A stretch of 51,270 nucleotides of DNA from Fimenecus sp045602655. GTDB taxonomy: Bacteria; Bacillota; Clostridia; Oscillospirales; Acutalibacteraceae. Positions 32,346-39,994 of this stretch are shown one piece after another. The number at the start of each line of letters is the position of its first letter. Within the stretch, counting starts at the first letter, position 1. The position numbers were made by a program, and so were the translations under genes. The notes beneath the pieces were generated by a model. The model made no database searches, had not been told where the DNA came from, and worked only from the letters and a program-made list of their open reading frames with translations. The stretch lies in assembly GCA_045602655.1 (NCBI GenBank), contig JAZSBY010000056.1, forward strand, positions 1 through 51,270, given 5' to 3'.

Positions 32346-32990
32346 TTAACCGCAAAGTGTGTTCCGCTTCATAGCGTTATATCCAAGTTTTCTTCCTGTT
32401 TCATACGCTTCACCATTATACGCTCTAACTGAACTAAGGTGCATTGTTCTGGCTCCGCTTATGCGAGTTTCGTAATTGGTGTTTACATCTTCTGGCACAA
32501 TTACCATGAGTGCTTTACTCTGCTCGGCAAGTGCATCTCTAATGCCTGCACAGAAACCAACTACGCAGGAATTATATACATTATCTGCATAGCCACGAGT
32601 TCTACGAGCTTCCCGAGCCAACTTATTTCCGAGCCTGTTACCTATATCAAATAGATACTTGTAGGTCTCTGCGGCGATGGTAGCATCTGTCTTATGTCCA
32701 TAAAAGATTAAACGATACTTACCACAGTAAAAATGCCTACATCTGAAATTCTTTGCAACAATTCCTGCAAGCTGATACTTCCATTTCTTCGGGGGAAGTT
32801 CTACGGAAACTTCATCTATCTCCTCAACTTCATCGAGGTCAATACATTCTACATCGGCATACTCAATGTGATACTGTGCAAGGAGTTCCTGTGCCTTCAA
32901 CGATGCGAGCTTGGCTTCTTCTTCTGATGGATTGTTACTTGCAAGGGCAAACAACTTCTTAATCTTGGCAATAATCTTCTCGTTCTCCAT
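32346..32990 (-). CDS. DUF2786 family protein, 214 aa
   Basis: Starts MENEKIIAKIKKLFALASNNPSEEEAKLASLKAQELLAQYHIEYADVE. This N-terminal helix pair with LFALAxxNPxxxEAxxAxxKAQELLxxYxI is the mark of DUF2786 proteins. The rest carries PPKKWKYQLAGIVAKNFRCRHFY, FYGHKTDATIAAETYKYLFDI, VYNSCVVGFCAGIRDAL, the usual continuation in phage members. The biochemical role is unproven. ATG overlaps the previous stop (TAATG) and follows AGGAGGTTCGTA. Confidence 0.85.
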   Translation of the reverse strand: MENEKIIAKIKKLFALASNNPSEEEAKLASLKAQELLAQYHIEYADVECIDLDEVEEIDEVSVELPPKKWKYQLAGIVAKNFRCRHFYCGKYRLIFYGHKTDATIAAETYKYLFDIGNRLGNKLAREARRTRGYADNVYNSCVVGFCAGIRDALAEQSKALMVIVPEDVNTNYETRISGARTMHLSSVRAYNGEAYETGRKLGYNAMKRNTLCG

Positions 32991-33319
32991 TATACGAACC
33001 TCCTGCATCTCATATCATCCATCGTAACATTCTCTGCACCCTGATACCCATAATTCCAGATATACGCATCTTCGCCTTCATAAGTTGTATAAGTATATCC
33101 TAACTGTGTGAGCGCCGACATTAACTGGCTCTGTATCTTTGAGGTTGTACGACTGTACTTCTTACTGTTTACCAATGCCTTCTTATTATCTCGGTCAATC
33201 TGGCAGATAACTGTGGAGTAGTTAAATAGTCTGCCCTCTGCGTCATATCCAAGATGACAGTACGCTCCAAATCTCTTTTCTCCTCTAATGTACTCACGGA
33301 TAAAATCATAATTAGACAT
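32990..33319 (-). CDS. Small early protein, 109 aa
   Basis: Starts MSNYDFIREYIRGEKRFGAYCHLGYDAEGRLFNYSTVICQIDRDNKKALVNSKKYSRTTSKIQSQLMSAL; the longer frame has no site. Alpha-beta fold with basic middle. Its ribosome binding site lies in a run of eight G (a homopolymer that is also the end of the previous gene), which could slip. No family recognised. Confidence 0.65.
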   Translation of the reverse strand: MSNYDFIREYIRGEKRFGAYCHLGYDAEGRLFNYSTVICQIDRDNKKALVNSKKYSRTTSKIQSQLMSALTQLGYTYTTYEGEDAYIWNYGYQGAENVTMDDMRCRRFV

Positions 33320-33320
33320 A

Positions 33321-33635
33321 TCAGTTATCCCCCCCCTTCCTTCTTGTGCTATCAACTCTGTATGTGGAACTCGGTGTTTCAATTCTTGTAATAATCTCAC
33401 CTGTCTCCTTGTCTGCGTAATACCAAGCTACACTGAAACCCTGACAAGTATGGCTGATGATATGAAAGTCCCAACCCTCATCAGCTTCATACCACTCTCT
33501 GCACTGCCTCATCGCTCTCTCCTTATAAACAGAGTAGCGACCATAAACATCAGAAAGTTCTGTGCCTTCCCAACGCAAGGCTCTTGCCTTCAAAGACTGT
33601 CCCTTCTTTGTCAAACCTGAAATAATGTGTGCCAT
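33321..33635 (-). CDS. Early protein with repeated leader GAAAGGAAACAACACT, 104 aa
   Basis: ATG 33635 (MAHIISGLTKKGQSLKARALRW) lies after GAAAGGAAACAACACT, the same leader as at 24947 and 35209. Basic N-terminus, then GRYSVYKERAMRQCREWYEADEGWDFHIISHTCQGFSVAWYYADKETGEII. Unknown family. It is preceded by an extended -10 promoter with the 21-bp box (33688-33747). Confidence 0.65.
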   Translation of the reverse strand: MAHIISGLTKKGQSLKARALRWEGTELSDVYGRYSVYKERAMRQCREWYEADEGWDFHIISHTCQGFSVAWYYADKETGEIITRIETPSSTYRVDSTRRKGGDN

Positions 33636-33687
33636 AGTGTTGTTTCCTTTCTGCAAGTGAACCTTATCTATTCAATCTTGCAAGCAA

Positions 33688-33747
33688 ATTATAACATAAA
33701 GGTTATGAACAAATAAGCAATAAAGTGTGAACAATTTGTAAACTTTA
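33688..33747 (-). promoter_or_regulatory. Extended -10 promoter with upstream 21-bp box (copy 1)
   Basis: TATAAT (33693-33688) with TG one base before it, no good -35 box, and the box GTGAACAATTTGTAAAC (plus-strand reading, 33727-33747) 33 bp upstream. The same layout and distance recur at 35261-35320. It looks like an activator-dependent promoter. Confidence 0.55.
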
Positions 33748-33768
33748 ATTATCCCTCTCATATAAGTA

Positions 33769-33799
33769 TAGGGAGCTACCCACCACAAGTAGCTCCCTA
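33769..33799. repeat. Perfect 11-bp hairpin after the 62-aa gene
   Basis: TAGGGAGCTAC (33769-33779) and GTAGCTCCCTA (33789-33799) with a 9-nt loop. There is no clear T-run on the minus strand, so it is a partial terminator or an RNA end stabiliser. Confidence 0.6.
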
Positions 33800-33816
33800 C
33801 TCACACGGAGGAAAGA

Positions 33817-34005
33817 TTATAGTTTATTCATTAAAACATAATAGAAGTCCACGATGGCTTTGCGTTTCTGGTCAAACACCATATTCATAAACTTTTCGCC
33901 AACTTCCGGATGATTGGCTCTCATATATTCCCTATCCTTCTCAATACTCGCAAGAACATCATTCTTGGCTTTTGTGAGTAAGGTACTATTCATACTGCCG
34001 TGCAT
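33817..34005 (-). CDS. Small early protein, 62 aa
   Basis: Starts MHGSMNSTLLTKAKNDVLASIEKDREYMRANHPEVGEKFMNMVFDQKRKAIVDFYYVLMNKL. AAGGAGG lies 7 nt before the ATG, which overlaps the previous stop (TAATG). Helical and basic; no family is recognised. Confidence 0.65.
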   Translation of the reverse strand: MHGSMNSTLLTKAKNDVLASIEKDREYMRANHPEVGEKFMNMVFDQKRKAIVDFYYVLMNKL

Positions 34006-34646
34006 TAGTTATCCTCCTTAGAGCTAATGTTACACTTAATTGGGAAATTTTCATCCTCTCCCCAATGACGATTATTAAGCGTAATGGTCTCATTATTATC
34101 CACATCTCTTGTAATGAACATGGCGAGATACTTACCACTCGCATGATACTTATGGTAAATTTCTGACATCTCCTTAGCCTTTTCAGAAAGCTCCTTAATA
34201 CACTGTTCTGTATTGTAGGAGTCACGAATTGCCTTCTCCTGCTCATCAAGTGCATCAAGAGCCTCACGCAGTTCAAAGCAGGTTGGCTCAAACTCTCCGG
34301 ACATCAACGCATCAATAATATCGGATGCCTCATCATCATACCAAATATCATCAAAACTCTCCAACCCGCTATCGTTAGTAAAATACCCATCATCAGGGTC
34401 AAAGTTTGCGCCATTCAATTCCTCAAGAACCCTCCAAGGAGACCATCCATAACACACTTTGTTAAAGTTTTCTTCGATAAGCTCCATAAGTTCTGACTTG
34501 CCGCAACTATTACGATAAGCGTTAATAAGCTCCAAAGTATCATCAAAGTTCAAATTATCAATGACATCCTGCATTTCATTTTCTGCGTATGCCTCACGAA
34601 GCTTCTCAATTCTCTCTTCCATCTCTCTGTTGTTAATCTCTGCCAT
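34005..34646 (-). CDS. Acidic early protein with YHxY...GxYLxM domain, 213 aa
   Basis: MAEINNREMEERIEKLREAYAENEMQDVIDNLNFDDTLELINAYRNSCGK begins a helical region. YGWSPWRVLEELNGANFDPDDGYFTNDSGLESFDDIWYDDE follows, a segment I recall from Clostridial phage early proteins of unknown role. Residues about 160-205 resemble the 86-residue protein at 30957. AAGGAGGAAACAACT precedes the ATG. No catalytic pattern is visible. Confidence 0.7.
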   Translation of the reverse strand: MAEINNREMEERIEKLREAYAENEMQDVIDNLNFDDTLELINAYRNSCGKSELMELIEENFNKVCYGWSPWRVLEELNGANFDPDDGYFTNDSGLESFDDIWYDDEASDIIDALMSGEFEPTCFELREALDALDEQEKAIRDSYNTEQCIKELSEKAKEMSEIYHKYHASGKYLAMFITRDVDNNETITLNNRHWGEDENFPIKCNISSKEDN

Positions 34647-34666
34647 AGTTGTTTCCTCCTTATTAA

Positions 34667-35209
34667 TTATATTTCCTGATTATCGAAAAAATCCTTAAGA
34701 TTACGAAGGTCATTAAGAATTGCTATGCCAAACAATTCTTCTTTAGACACTTTCCAAATATCTAACAGAGCAGATGTTACCCTGATACATGCTCCGCCAG
34801 ACATATCAATATATGGACATAAATAATCTTCACCTATCTGCTCATACAATCCATTCTTTGACGCCTCCTCATCGACTGGGTGCATAACTAATCGCGGTTT
34901 AACCCAATCCCAATTTAGCACACACTCTCGAATAGTGTCCGCATCAAAATCAGGCTTCATATTGAAAACTTGATTTACAACTCCCATACAACCCGTCAAT
35001 GCACCTTCTACACCATCTTCCTCAACATTCTCTGTATAAGAAAAATATAATGCGTCCAAATCAATTACAGGTGTGGGCACATTATCTCTCTTAATATACA
35101 TACCAAGGTATGTACGAGAACCTTTATTTATTTCCTCAACACAGACATTCCCATAATCAAGCTGTTCTGTACGGGTCTTGATAGCCTCTACAAATTCCGT
35201 CTTTTTCAT
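34667..35209 (-). CDS. DUF5688-like protein, 180 aa
   Basis: Starts at MKKTEFVEAIKTRTEQ after GAAAGGAAACAACACT. The core (NVCVEEINKGSRTYLGMYIKRDNVPTPVIDLDALYFSYTENVEEDGVEG, then DADTIRECVLNWDWVKPRLVMHPVDEE, and VTSALLDIWKVSKEELFGIA) follows the DUF5688 pattern (N-x-x-KN/G, PxIYLD, VKxRLVN). That pattern is frequent in Clostridial mobile elements and there spans about 300 residues. Here the C-terminal half is missing, so it may be a short form or a truncated copy. The function of the family is unknown. Confidence 0.7.
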   Translation of the reverse strand: MKKTEFVEAIKTRTEQLDYGNVCVEEINKGSRTYLGMYIKRDNVPTPVIDLDALYFSYTENVEEDGVEGALTGCMGVVNQVFNMKPDFDADTIRECVLNWDWVKPRLVMHPVDEEASKNGLYEQIGEDYLCPYIDMSGGACIRVTSALLDIWKVSKEELFGIAILNDLRNLKDFFDNQEI

Positions 35210-35260
35210 AGTGTTGTTTCCTTTCTTTATACGAGCCATTCACTCGCTTTTTGCATAAAT

Positions 35261-35320
35261 ATTATAGCAAAAGGTATGTTACAAAGTATTTAACAAAGTG
35301 TGAACAAATTGTAAACTTTA
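35261..35320 (-). promoter_or_regulatory. Extended -10 promoter with upstream 21-bp box (copy 2)
   Basis: TATAAT (35266-35261) preceded by TGC, with the box GTGAACAAATTGTAAAC (plus-strand reading, 35300-35320) 33 bp upstream, as at 33688-33747. The box overlaps the stop codon of the upstream gene (35318). Confidence 0.55.
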
Positions 35321-35719
35321 AACTTCCCAACCATCGTTTTCATATTCTTCAAAAATCTCTACAATAGTTTCTGGAACGCCCTGCAAATGCTGATATTCCT
35401 CATACAGCTTGGCTACGAATGAGATGGACAAATAATCAGAATAGTCCCTCTCATAGTCCATGCAGGACTCAAGATTACCATAGACATTAAAGCGATAATA
35501 CTGTTCCTCGAGGTCAAGTTCCGTTGAATACTTACCAAGCTCGATAAGCTCCAATGCCCCCATGCCGTAACAATCCTCAGCTAACTGGCTCATTTCTCGC
35601 CATCTATCATCACCGAGATAACCGTTATAATCATCAAGCGCCTCAATAGCCTTGATAAATTCTTCCTCATGGTCATCACAGTATTCCTTTACATTCTGCA
35701 ACATTGTCTGAAATTCCAT
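35318..35719 (-). CDS. Acidic early protein of Clostridial element type, 133 aa
   Basis: MEFQTMLQNVKEYCDDHEEEFIKAIEALDDYNGYLGDDRWREMSQLAEDCYG, then YYRFNVYGNLESCMDYERDYSDYLSISFVAKLYEEYQHLQGV. The phrases NGYLGDDR, YRFNVYGNL and the DYSDYL region occur in a family common in Clostridial integrative elements; function unknown. AAGGAGGTACACT precedes the ATG. Its net charge is strongly negative. Confidence 0.7.
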   Translation of the reverse strand: MEFQTMLQNVKEYCDDHEEEFIKAIEALDDYNGYLGDDRWREMSQLAEDCYGMGALELIELGKYSTELDLEEQYYRFNVYGNLESCMDYERDYSDYLSISFVAKLYEEYQHLQGVPETIVEIFEEYENDGWEV

Positions 35720-35730
35720 AGTGTACCTCC

Positions 35731-36192
35731 TTAATTAATCTTGCGTAATACTTCAAGTTTTTCATACAGTCGAGACCGGGATATGGAATATAAATTCATC
35801 TGATAAAGTCCCGCATCATTTACTATTACTTCTATAAGATAAATGGCACGATAACATAGACGAACATCGGAACTATTGTTTATACGCATAGTAATATAAC
35901 CTTCTCCATCAACCCCATTCTCTCTTAAAGCTATCGGACGCAAATATCTGCCCACAGAATTAGCAAACTCTGTGCTATCATTTGAAAAATGCTTAACATC
36001 ATTATCTAATGCCTGCAAATCATAATAAATATCCTCACAATAATTATCTACTAAACGAACACACTCCTTAAGCAGTACATTAAATACTCCGTGCGGAAGA
36101 AATAGCTGCCCTGGCACCCACTGTGTAACTCCTAATCTTTCTGCTTTTACCGATGCAAGTAATTCCTGTAATTGATAAGATGTGATTTCCAT
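35731..36192 (-). CDS. Early protein, paralogue of the 160-aa protein at 28100, 153 aa
   Basis: The segment FNVLLKECVRLVDNYCEDIYYDLQALDNDV ... GRYLRPIALRENGVDGEGYITMRINNSSDVRLCYRAIYLIEV aligns with the plus-strand gene at 28100, while the N-termini differ. Function unknown; helical first half, strands in the second. AAAGGAGACAATATT precedes the start. It has its own promoter (36232-36240 region) with an extended -10. Confidence 0.75.
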   Translation of the reverse strand: MEITSYQLQELLASVKAERLGVTQWVPGQLFLPHGVFNVLLKECVRLVDNYCEDIYYDLQALDNDVKHFSNDSTEFANSVGRYLRPIALRENGVDGEGYITMRINNSSDVRLCYRAIYLIEVIVNDAGLYQMNLYSISRSRLYEKLEVLRKIN

Positions 36193-36231
36193 AATATTGT
36201 CTCCTTTCGTGTCTTTCGACTTCGTAAACTA

Positions 36232-36240
36232 ATTGTATCA
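36232..36240 (-). promoter_or_regulatory. Extended -10 promoter (variant)
   Basis: TACAAT (36237-36232) with TGA before it. Upstream are TTGTTCATATCC (also seen before copy 1) and TTTACAG...TGTTTACAG elements near 36268-36286 that vary the 21-bp box. It drives the gene at 36192. Confidence 0.45.
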
Positions 36241-36285
36241 AATGGATATGAACAAAGTTTTATGAAACTGTAAACATTCTGTAAA

Positions 36286-36309
36286 CAATAAAAGCGCCAT
36301 TTCTGACGC
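36286..36309 (-). terminator. Terminator after the recA-like gene
   Basis: On the minus strand GCGTCA, GAAA tetraloop, TGGCGC with one G-U pair, then TTTTATTG. It separates the recombination operon from the next early operon. Confidence 0.7.
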
Positions 36310-36338
36310 CCTAACTGTATATATAATGATATATAATA

Positions 36339-37370
36339 TTAAGATATTTCCTCATTTACGGCATCTTCAACCTGTTTCAAAATATCCTCATGCTCATCGA
36401 GATACGCATAAACTCCTGACTGACCCTGTATTTTGCCTGGAACATCTTTAATCGTAAACCAAGCTCCTGACTTCTCAACTATTCCATACTTTAAAGCAAC
36501 CTCTACCAAATCTGCGAGATAATCAATTCCAATATCATATCTAATAGTATAAAAGCCTGTTCTACGATTAGGCGGACAAGTCTTATTCTTTGTCATGGCG
36601 AGAACAATCTTATTGCCAGAAGGAGTTTCTGCGGCATTAGACAATTCATTTCCTTTCTCATCAATATATTTGCCTTTCCTAAACTCAAATCTGCAAATGC
36701 AAATATGTCTCCATGCTCTGCCACCAGGAGTTTTATAGCCGCCCCAGGTACTGTTCACATCATCACGGACTTGATTAATACCAATCAAAGTACAATTATA
36801 TTTGGCACAAAGCATCTCTACCTTTTTAGAAAATCTGGACAAAGGGCCGCTGATACCGCCAAACGACTTTTCATCATATCCTTTATCTAACTCATCTTGA
36901 GATACCATCGCCGCAATACTGTCTATTACTACTAATCCAATTTCGCCAGTTTCGATAACCTCTGTAATAAGATTAAAAATCTCCTCCGCACTTTGAGATT
37001 TAGGCTGGAGAAGATACATACTATCTGTATCAACACCTAACTTTTGTGCCCACTCGCTATCTAATGTATTCTCAATATCGGCATAGAATACCATCTTCTG
37101 CTCATACTTATCATCAGCCTCCGCGGCTTGTCGCTCTAATGCTTGGAAGTTAGCTACAACATCAAGAGCCGAAGTGGTCTTTCCACCATGCTCTGCTCCG
37201 AAGAACTCTGTTACTCGACCAACTGGAATACCGCCATAAGTACAATAATTCATTCTCGGAGATGTAAATGGAATTTTGCGATAGTTATAACTTGCAAGTC
37301 CTTGAAAAACTATCTCCTCTTTTACTTTCTTGTTTACTTCGCCCATAAGAGCATCCATCTTGTTTGACAT
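36339..37370 (-). CDS. RecA-like recombinase, 343 aa
   Basis: Core ATPase of the RecA/UvsX type: GIPVGRVTEFFGAEHGGKTTSALDVVANF with Walker A GAEHGGKT (58-65, a variant of the usual GPESSGKT). Then IGLVVIDSIAAMVSQDELDKG (Walker B), LIGINQVRDDVNSTWGGYKTPGGRAWRH (about 198-225, L2 loop and the catalytic-coupling Q), and a C-terminal small domain. It would form filaments on single-stranded DNA and catalyse strand exchange in phage replication and repair. I start at MSNKMDALM: its ATG overlaps the previous stop (TAATG). Confidence 0.92.
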   Translation of the reverse strand: MSNKMDALMGEVNKKVKEEIVFQGLASYNYRKIPFTSPRMNYCTYGGIPVGRVTEFFGAEHGGKTTSALDVVANFQALERQAAEADDKYEQKMVFYADIENTLDSEWAQKLGVDTDSMYLLQPKSQSAEEIFNLITEVIETGEIGLVVIDSIAAMVSQDELDKGYDEKSFGGISGPLSRFSKKVEMLCAKYNCTLIGINQVRDDVNSTWGGYKTPGGRAWRHICICRFEFRKGKYIDEKGNELSNAAETPSGNKIVLAMTKNKTCPPNRRTGFYTIRYDIGIDYLADLVEVALKYGIVEKSGAWFTIKDVPGKIQGQSGVYAYLDEHEDILKQVEDAVNEEIS

Positions 37371-37846
37371 TAGCACATACCTTCTTTCTCGATTATTTCT
37401 CGTACACCTCTAATATCCATAAGAGTTTCACAAAAATCTGTCCATTCTCTACTCATTGGCCATTCATTGTAAAGCTCCTTATAGTCATACTCACCACACT
37501 GATAGTTTTCACATACCTCTACCACATCTCTATATGAAAGTACAACTGCACCTTCGAGATATGTAGATAGTGGAAGTGCTTGCATAAATTGTCGTGGATT
37601 GAGTTTTGCGTTTTCAAGTATAAACATTGTATTTTTAACAAAGGGAACCGACTCTTTCCACTCATCCCAACAATACTCAAGATTTTTAGTGGGCATACAA
37701 AGATTGTACTTCCTAAAATCACAATCCACCCACCAATACATCGGAGCCTTTATATGAAAATGCAACTCAGGATTTCTTTCAAAAAGCGTTTCTCCTGTGT
37801 CATTTTCAGTAAAATTTTTGCCCTCTACTCTCTTTACTACTAACAT
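37370..37846 (-). CDS. Conserved phage protein, possible degenerate ThyX-like fold, 158 aa
   Basis: FHIKAPMYWWVDCDFRKYNLCMPTKNLEY (about 29-57) resembles the APRYWWxxxDTYKVGT phrase of proteins near recombination genes in gut Firmicutes phages. The second half carries LNPRQFMQALPLSTYLEGAVVLSYRDVVEVCENYQCGEYDYKELYNEWPMSREW. The RHR-type flavin motif of true ThyX is absent, so enzyme activity is doubtful. It lies between RecA and a helical protein. No firm call. Confidence 0.55.
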   Translation of the reverse strand: MLVVKRVEGKNFTENDTGETLFERNPELHFHIKAPMYWWVDCDFRKYNLCMPTKNLEYCWDEWKESVPFVKNTMFILENAKLNPRQFMQALPLSTYLEGAVVLSYRDVVEVCENYQCGEYDYKELYNEWPMSREWTDFCETLMDIRGVREIIEKEGMC

Positions 37847-37847
37847 A

Positions 37848-38369
37848 TTAACCTCCTGTTAGATTTGTAAGTTGTTGCTCCTGCATACGGCGAGATATAG
37901 CTTTTTTGCATGAACTTAACAACTCCTGTGCATTATCTATCTTGGCCTTCATTGTCTTATAGGCACTGTTATACGCAATAGAAACTAACTGCTCCTGTTG
38001 TGATGCTAATTCGGCTAAACTGTTCTTATCTTGAACTGTTCCTCTATCGAGATTATCTCTTGAAGTGTTATACATCTCCTTATATATCGCAGTAGCGATT
38101 GCTCCTCGAATACCCAACTGCTCACACATACCACCAGCAAAATAGATTAATGTGGACAAATTAAGACAGAACTTCTCCAACTCCGCGTCTGTTGGTGGAT
38201 TAGACTTCTCGCACAACCTACTGTCGATATATTCAACACATTTGTCCAATTCCTCGACATATGTAGATATGATGTCGTTTACAATGTTATCCATTTGTTT
38301 TGAATTGTTTTCAACATGAAGCTGAATTTCCTTAATCTTCTTCATGTCGATATTGTCATACGCACTCAT
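37848..38369 (-). CDS. Helical protein in the recombination operon, 173 aa
   Basis: MSAYDNIDMKKIKEIQLHVENNSKQMDNIVNDIISTYVEELDKCVEYIDSRLCE, then LNLSTLIYFAGGMCEQLGIRGAIATAIYKEMYNTSRD and a coiled coil LASQQEQLVSIAYNSAYKTMKAKIDNAQELLSSC. Almost fully alpha-helical. I recall distant likeness to proteins near recombination genes in large Firmicutes phages, but no function. The gene stands 1 nt from its neighbour. Confidence 0.6.
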   Translation of the reverse strand: MSAYDNIDMKKIKEIQLHVENNSKQMDNIVNDIISTYVEELDKCVEYIDSRLCEKSNPPTDAELEKFCLNLSTLIYFAGGMCEQLGIRGAIATAIYKEMYNTSRDNLDRGTVQDKNSLAELASQQEQLVSIAYNSAYKTMKAKIDNAQELLSSCKKAISRRMQEQQLTNLTGG

Positions 38370-38381
38370 AATAACTCTCCT

Positions 38382-38867
38382 TTACTTATATAACTGCTTT
38401 AAAAAATCTTCCATATCATAATCAAAGTACACTCTTTTCTTCTTACCTTGAATTACTATGTGTCTGATGCGTTCTATGTGGCTATCTTGTATATTTTTAA
38501 TATTGATAGATTTATTTCCAATATCTCTCCAAAACACAATCTCATTTATAGGAATCCAAACGGTTAAATCATGGTCTATAAACCAAACTATTACTCCCGC
38601 TTTCACTCCATCTATCTTCGCCTTCTCTGTCATACCTCTTATCTGTTCTTCTCTAATACAGGAAAACGGAAGTGTATTGCCTTTATGCGACTTACACTCT
38701 ACATAAATCTCATGTGGCTTCTTATACACGATAAAGTCAGAAGGATTATCAACATTCTTCATTTTCTTCGGTGCATCTCGAAGTCTGTCTATTGATACAT
38801 CAGGAACTTTTAAGAATGATTTTTTAATAATCTCCTCAAATTGTTTGCCTTTATTCTTTGATGCCAT
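38382..38867 (-). CDS. RecU-like Holliday junction resolvase, 161 aa
   Basis: PD-(D/E)XK layout of RecU-type proteins: NKGKQFEEIIKKSF (Glu 11-12), then NPSDFIVYKKPHEIYVECKSHKGNTLPFSCIREEQIRGM with Asp 44, Glu 57 and Lys 59 as the catalytic triad. The end (KKKRVYFDYDMEDFLKQLYK) matches. RecU introduces symmetric nicks into Holliday junctions, so it would finish phage recombination and prepare packaging substrates. ATG 38867 chosen, 9 nt from GGAG; the ATG two codons earlier is only 3 nt from it. Overlaps the neighbouring nuclease gene by 17 nt. Confidence 0.85.
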   Translation of the reverse strand: MASKNKGKQFEEIIKKSFLKVPDVSIDRLRDAPKKMKNVDNPSDFIVYKKPHEIYVECKSHKGNTLPFSCIREEQIRGMTEKAKIDGVKAGVIVWFIDHDLTVWIPINEIVFWRDIGNKSINIKNIQDSHIERIRHIVIQGKKKRVYFDYDMEDFLKQLYK

Positions 38868-39657
38868 TATCATCTACTCCGCAAAGTTTTTTGTATGCAC
38901 AATAAGCACATTTCTTATCAGAAGCATCATCAGGTTTTGGGGGGAGTGTTTTACTCTTTACATATCCATCACAATATTCTATCAACTTAACAATACTATC
39001 TCGCTCCTCATCAGTAACCTCATACATATATGCCTTCATATCCACTATATCACGATTTATGTAGATAAAGAGAACATTATCCAACTGCAGTTCGAGGCTA
39101 TAAGTTCTTGCCTGATTATAATGCTTTGGGTCAACTCCCTTACGCTCACGCCACTTAAAAGAGCTTTCAGTTTTAAACTCCACGATATAATATTTATTCT
39201 GATACTTAATTATGCCATCGCACAAAAAACTAATATTCCGCTTTGTATCAAAGAGTTTTGTTTCATTTCCACACTTATCGACTATATTAAGGTATTCATC
39301 AAGACCGCGAGATTTAACAAATTCGCCAACATCAACATATTCACAGTCAAATCCGTTATCCTTCATTTTAGAAATGGCATTTTGAATACGCTCATGTCTA
39401 TCTGTTCCCGCTTCACAAATACCGACCATGACATAATTACTTTCATTCTCTGGCTCTGCACCAACTACTTGATAATACATAGAACGAACACATCCCATTC
39501 CAGAGGGCTTATATGCTTGACTTGGTTTACGGGACTCTTTAACATCAGTAATTTCAATGGAACGCTTTAAATCATCTAAAAATTGTTGTTCGACAGGAAT
39601 TTGCTTATTGGCTCGCTCTATCAGTTTAGCCACATTTTTTAACGCACTTCTGCCCAT
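38851..39657 (-). CDS. Cas4-like PD-(D/E)XK nuclease with Fe-S cluster, 268 aa
   Basis: Motifs: HER at 88-90, LCDGIIKY (Asp 147), YYIVEFKT (Glu 160, Lys 162), YNQARTYSLEL (Gln 182-Tyr 186). Four cysteines fit a 4Fe-4S cluster: Cys 56 (GCVRSMYY) and Cys 250, 253, 259 (CAYCAYKKLC). This is the Cas4/AddB layout of a 5' to 3' exonuclease. GGAGGTTTAT precedes ATG 39657. As part of the same operon as RecU and RecA it would resect phage ends for recombination. A CRISPR-adaptation role can be excluded here, since no array or Cas1/2 is nearby. Confidence 0.85.
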   Translation of the reverse strand: MGRSALKNVAKLIERANKQIPVEQQFLDDLKRSIEITDVKESRKPSQAYKPSGMGCVRSMYYQVVGAEPENESNYVMVGICEAGTDRHERIQNAISKMKDNGFDCEYVDVGEFVKSRGLDEYLNIVDKCGNETKLFDTKRNISFLCDGIIKYQNKYYIVEFKTESSFKWRERKGVDPKHYNQARTYSLELQLDNVLFIYINRDIVDMKAYMYEVTDEERDSIVKLIEYCDGYVKSKTLPPKPDDASDKKCAYCAYKKLCGVDDNGIKE

Positions 39658-39777
39658 ATAAACCTCCACATACAAATCTAATTAAAACCGGCTATAACGG
39701 CTCCCCACCGCAAGAGCTATGAATTTCACATAAACAATCTATAAGGAGGACTTCCACTATGTCTAATAGCAGAGGTC

Positions 39778-39852
39778 TGGCTGAGGCGGCAGGATTTGAA
39801 CCTACGAGTGCGGGAGTCAAAGACCCGTGCCTTACCACTTGGCTACGCCTCA
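39778..39852 (-). tRNA. tRNA-Gln (anticodon UUG) with encoded CCA
   Basis: On the minus strand, the 7-bp acceptor TGAGGCG/CGCCTCA encloses a D-arm with AGCCAAGTGGTAAGGC. Then come an anticodon stem CGGGT/TCCCG (one wobble) with loop CTTTGAC (anticodon TTG) and a T-arm with GGTTCAAATCC. Discriminator G is followed by encoded CCA at 39780-39778. It reads CAA and CAG, possibly to supply a Gln-rich late protein load. Normal cloverleaf, no intron. Confidence 0.93.
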
Positions 39853-39994
39853 ATATTAAAATGCCTTTCGCAACTCACAGTTGGGAGACTTGTCTCCTAC
39901 TTTGTTCACATCCGCAAATGCTTGTCTTTCACTGTCACTCGTCTAAAAAGAGCCAGAGGGCATTTATATTCTCATTGTCAATATTCACATAATC

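Noticed and set aside
38845..39570. A 241-codon plus-strand frame antisense to the Cas4-like nuclease
   Set aside because: No ribosome binding site, leucine, isoleucine and cysteine-rich random-looking protein, and the minus-strand frame has clear nuclease motifs.
38851..39657. CRISPR adaptation role for the Cas4-like protein
   Set aside because: No repeats with regular spacers and no cas1 or cas2 in the window; neighbours are recombination genes.
39778..39852. Stop-codon recoding by a suppressor tRNA
   Set aside because: The anticodon is UUG (Gln), and all reading frames work with the standard code, with TAA, TGA and TAG used as stops.
39759..39992. Plus-strand frame of 77 codons with a good ribosome site
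   Set aside because: The product is the well-known artefact of a frame antisense to a tRNA (begins with GLAEAAGFEPTS-type sequence); kept only as a finding about the orphan start.
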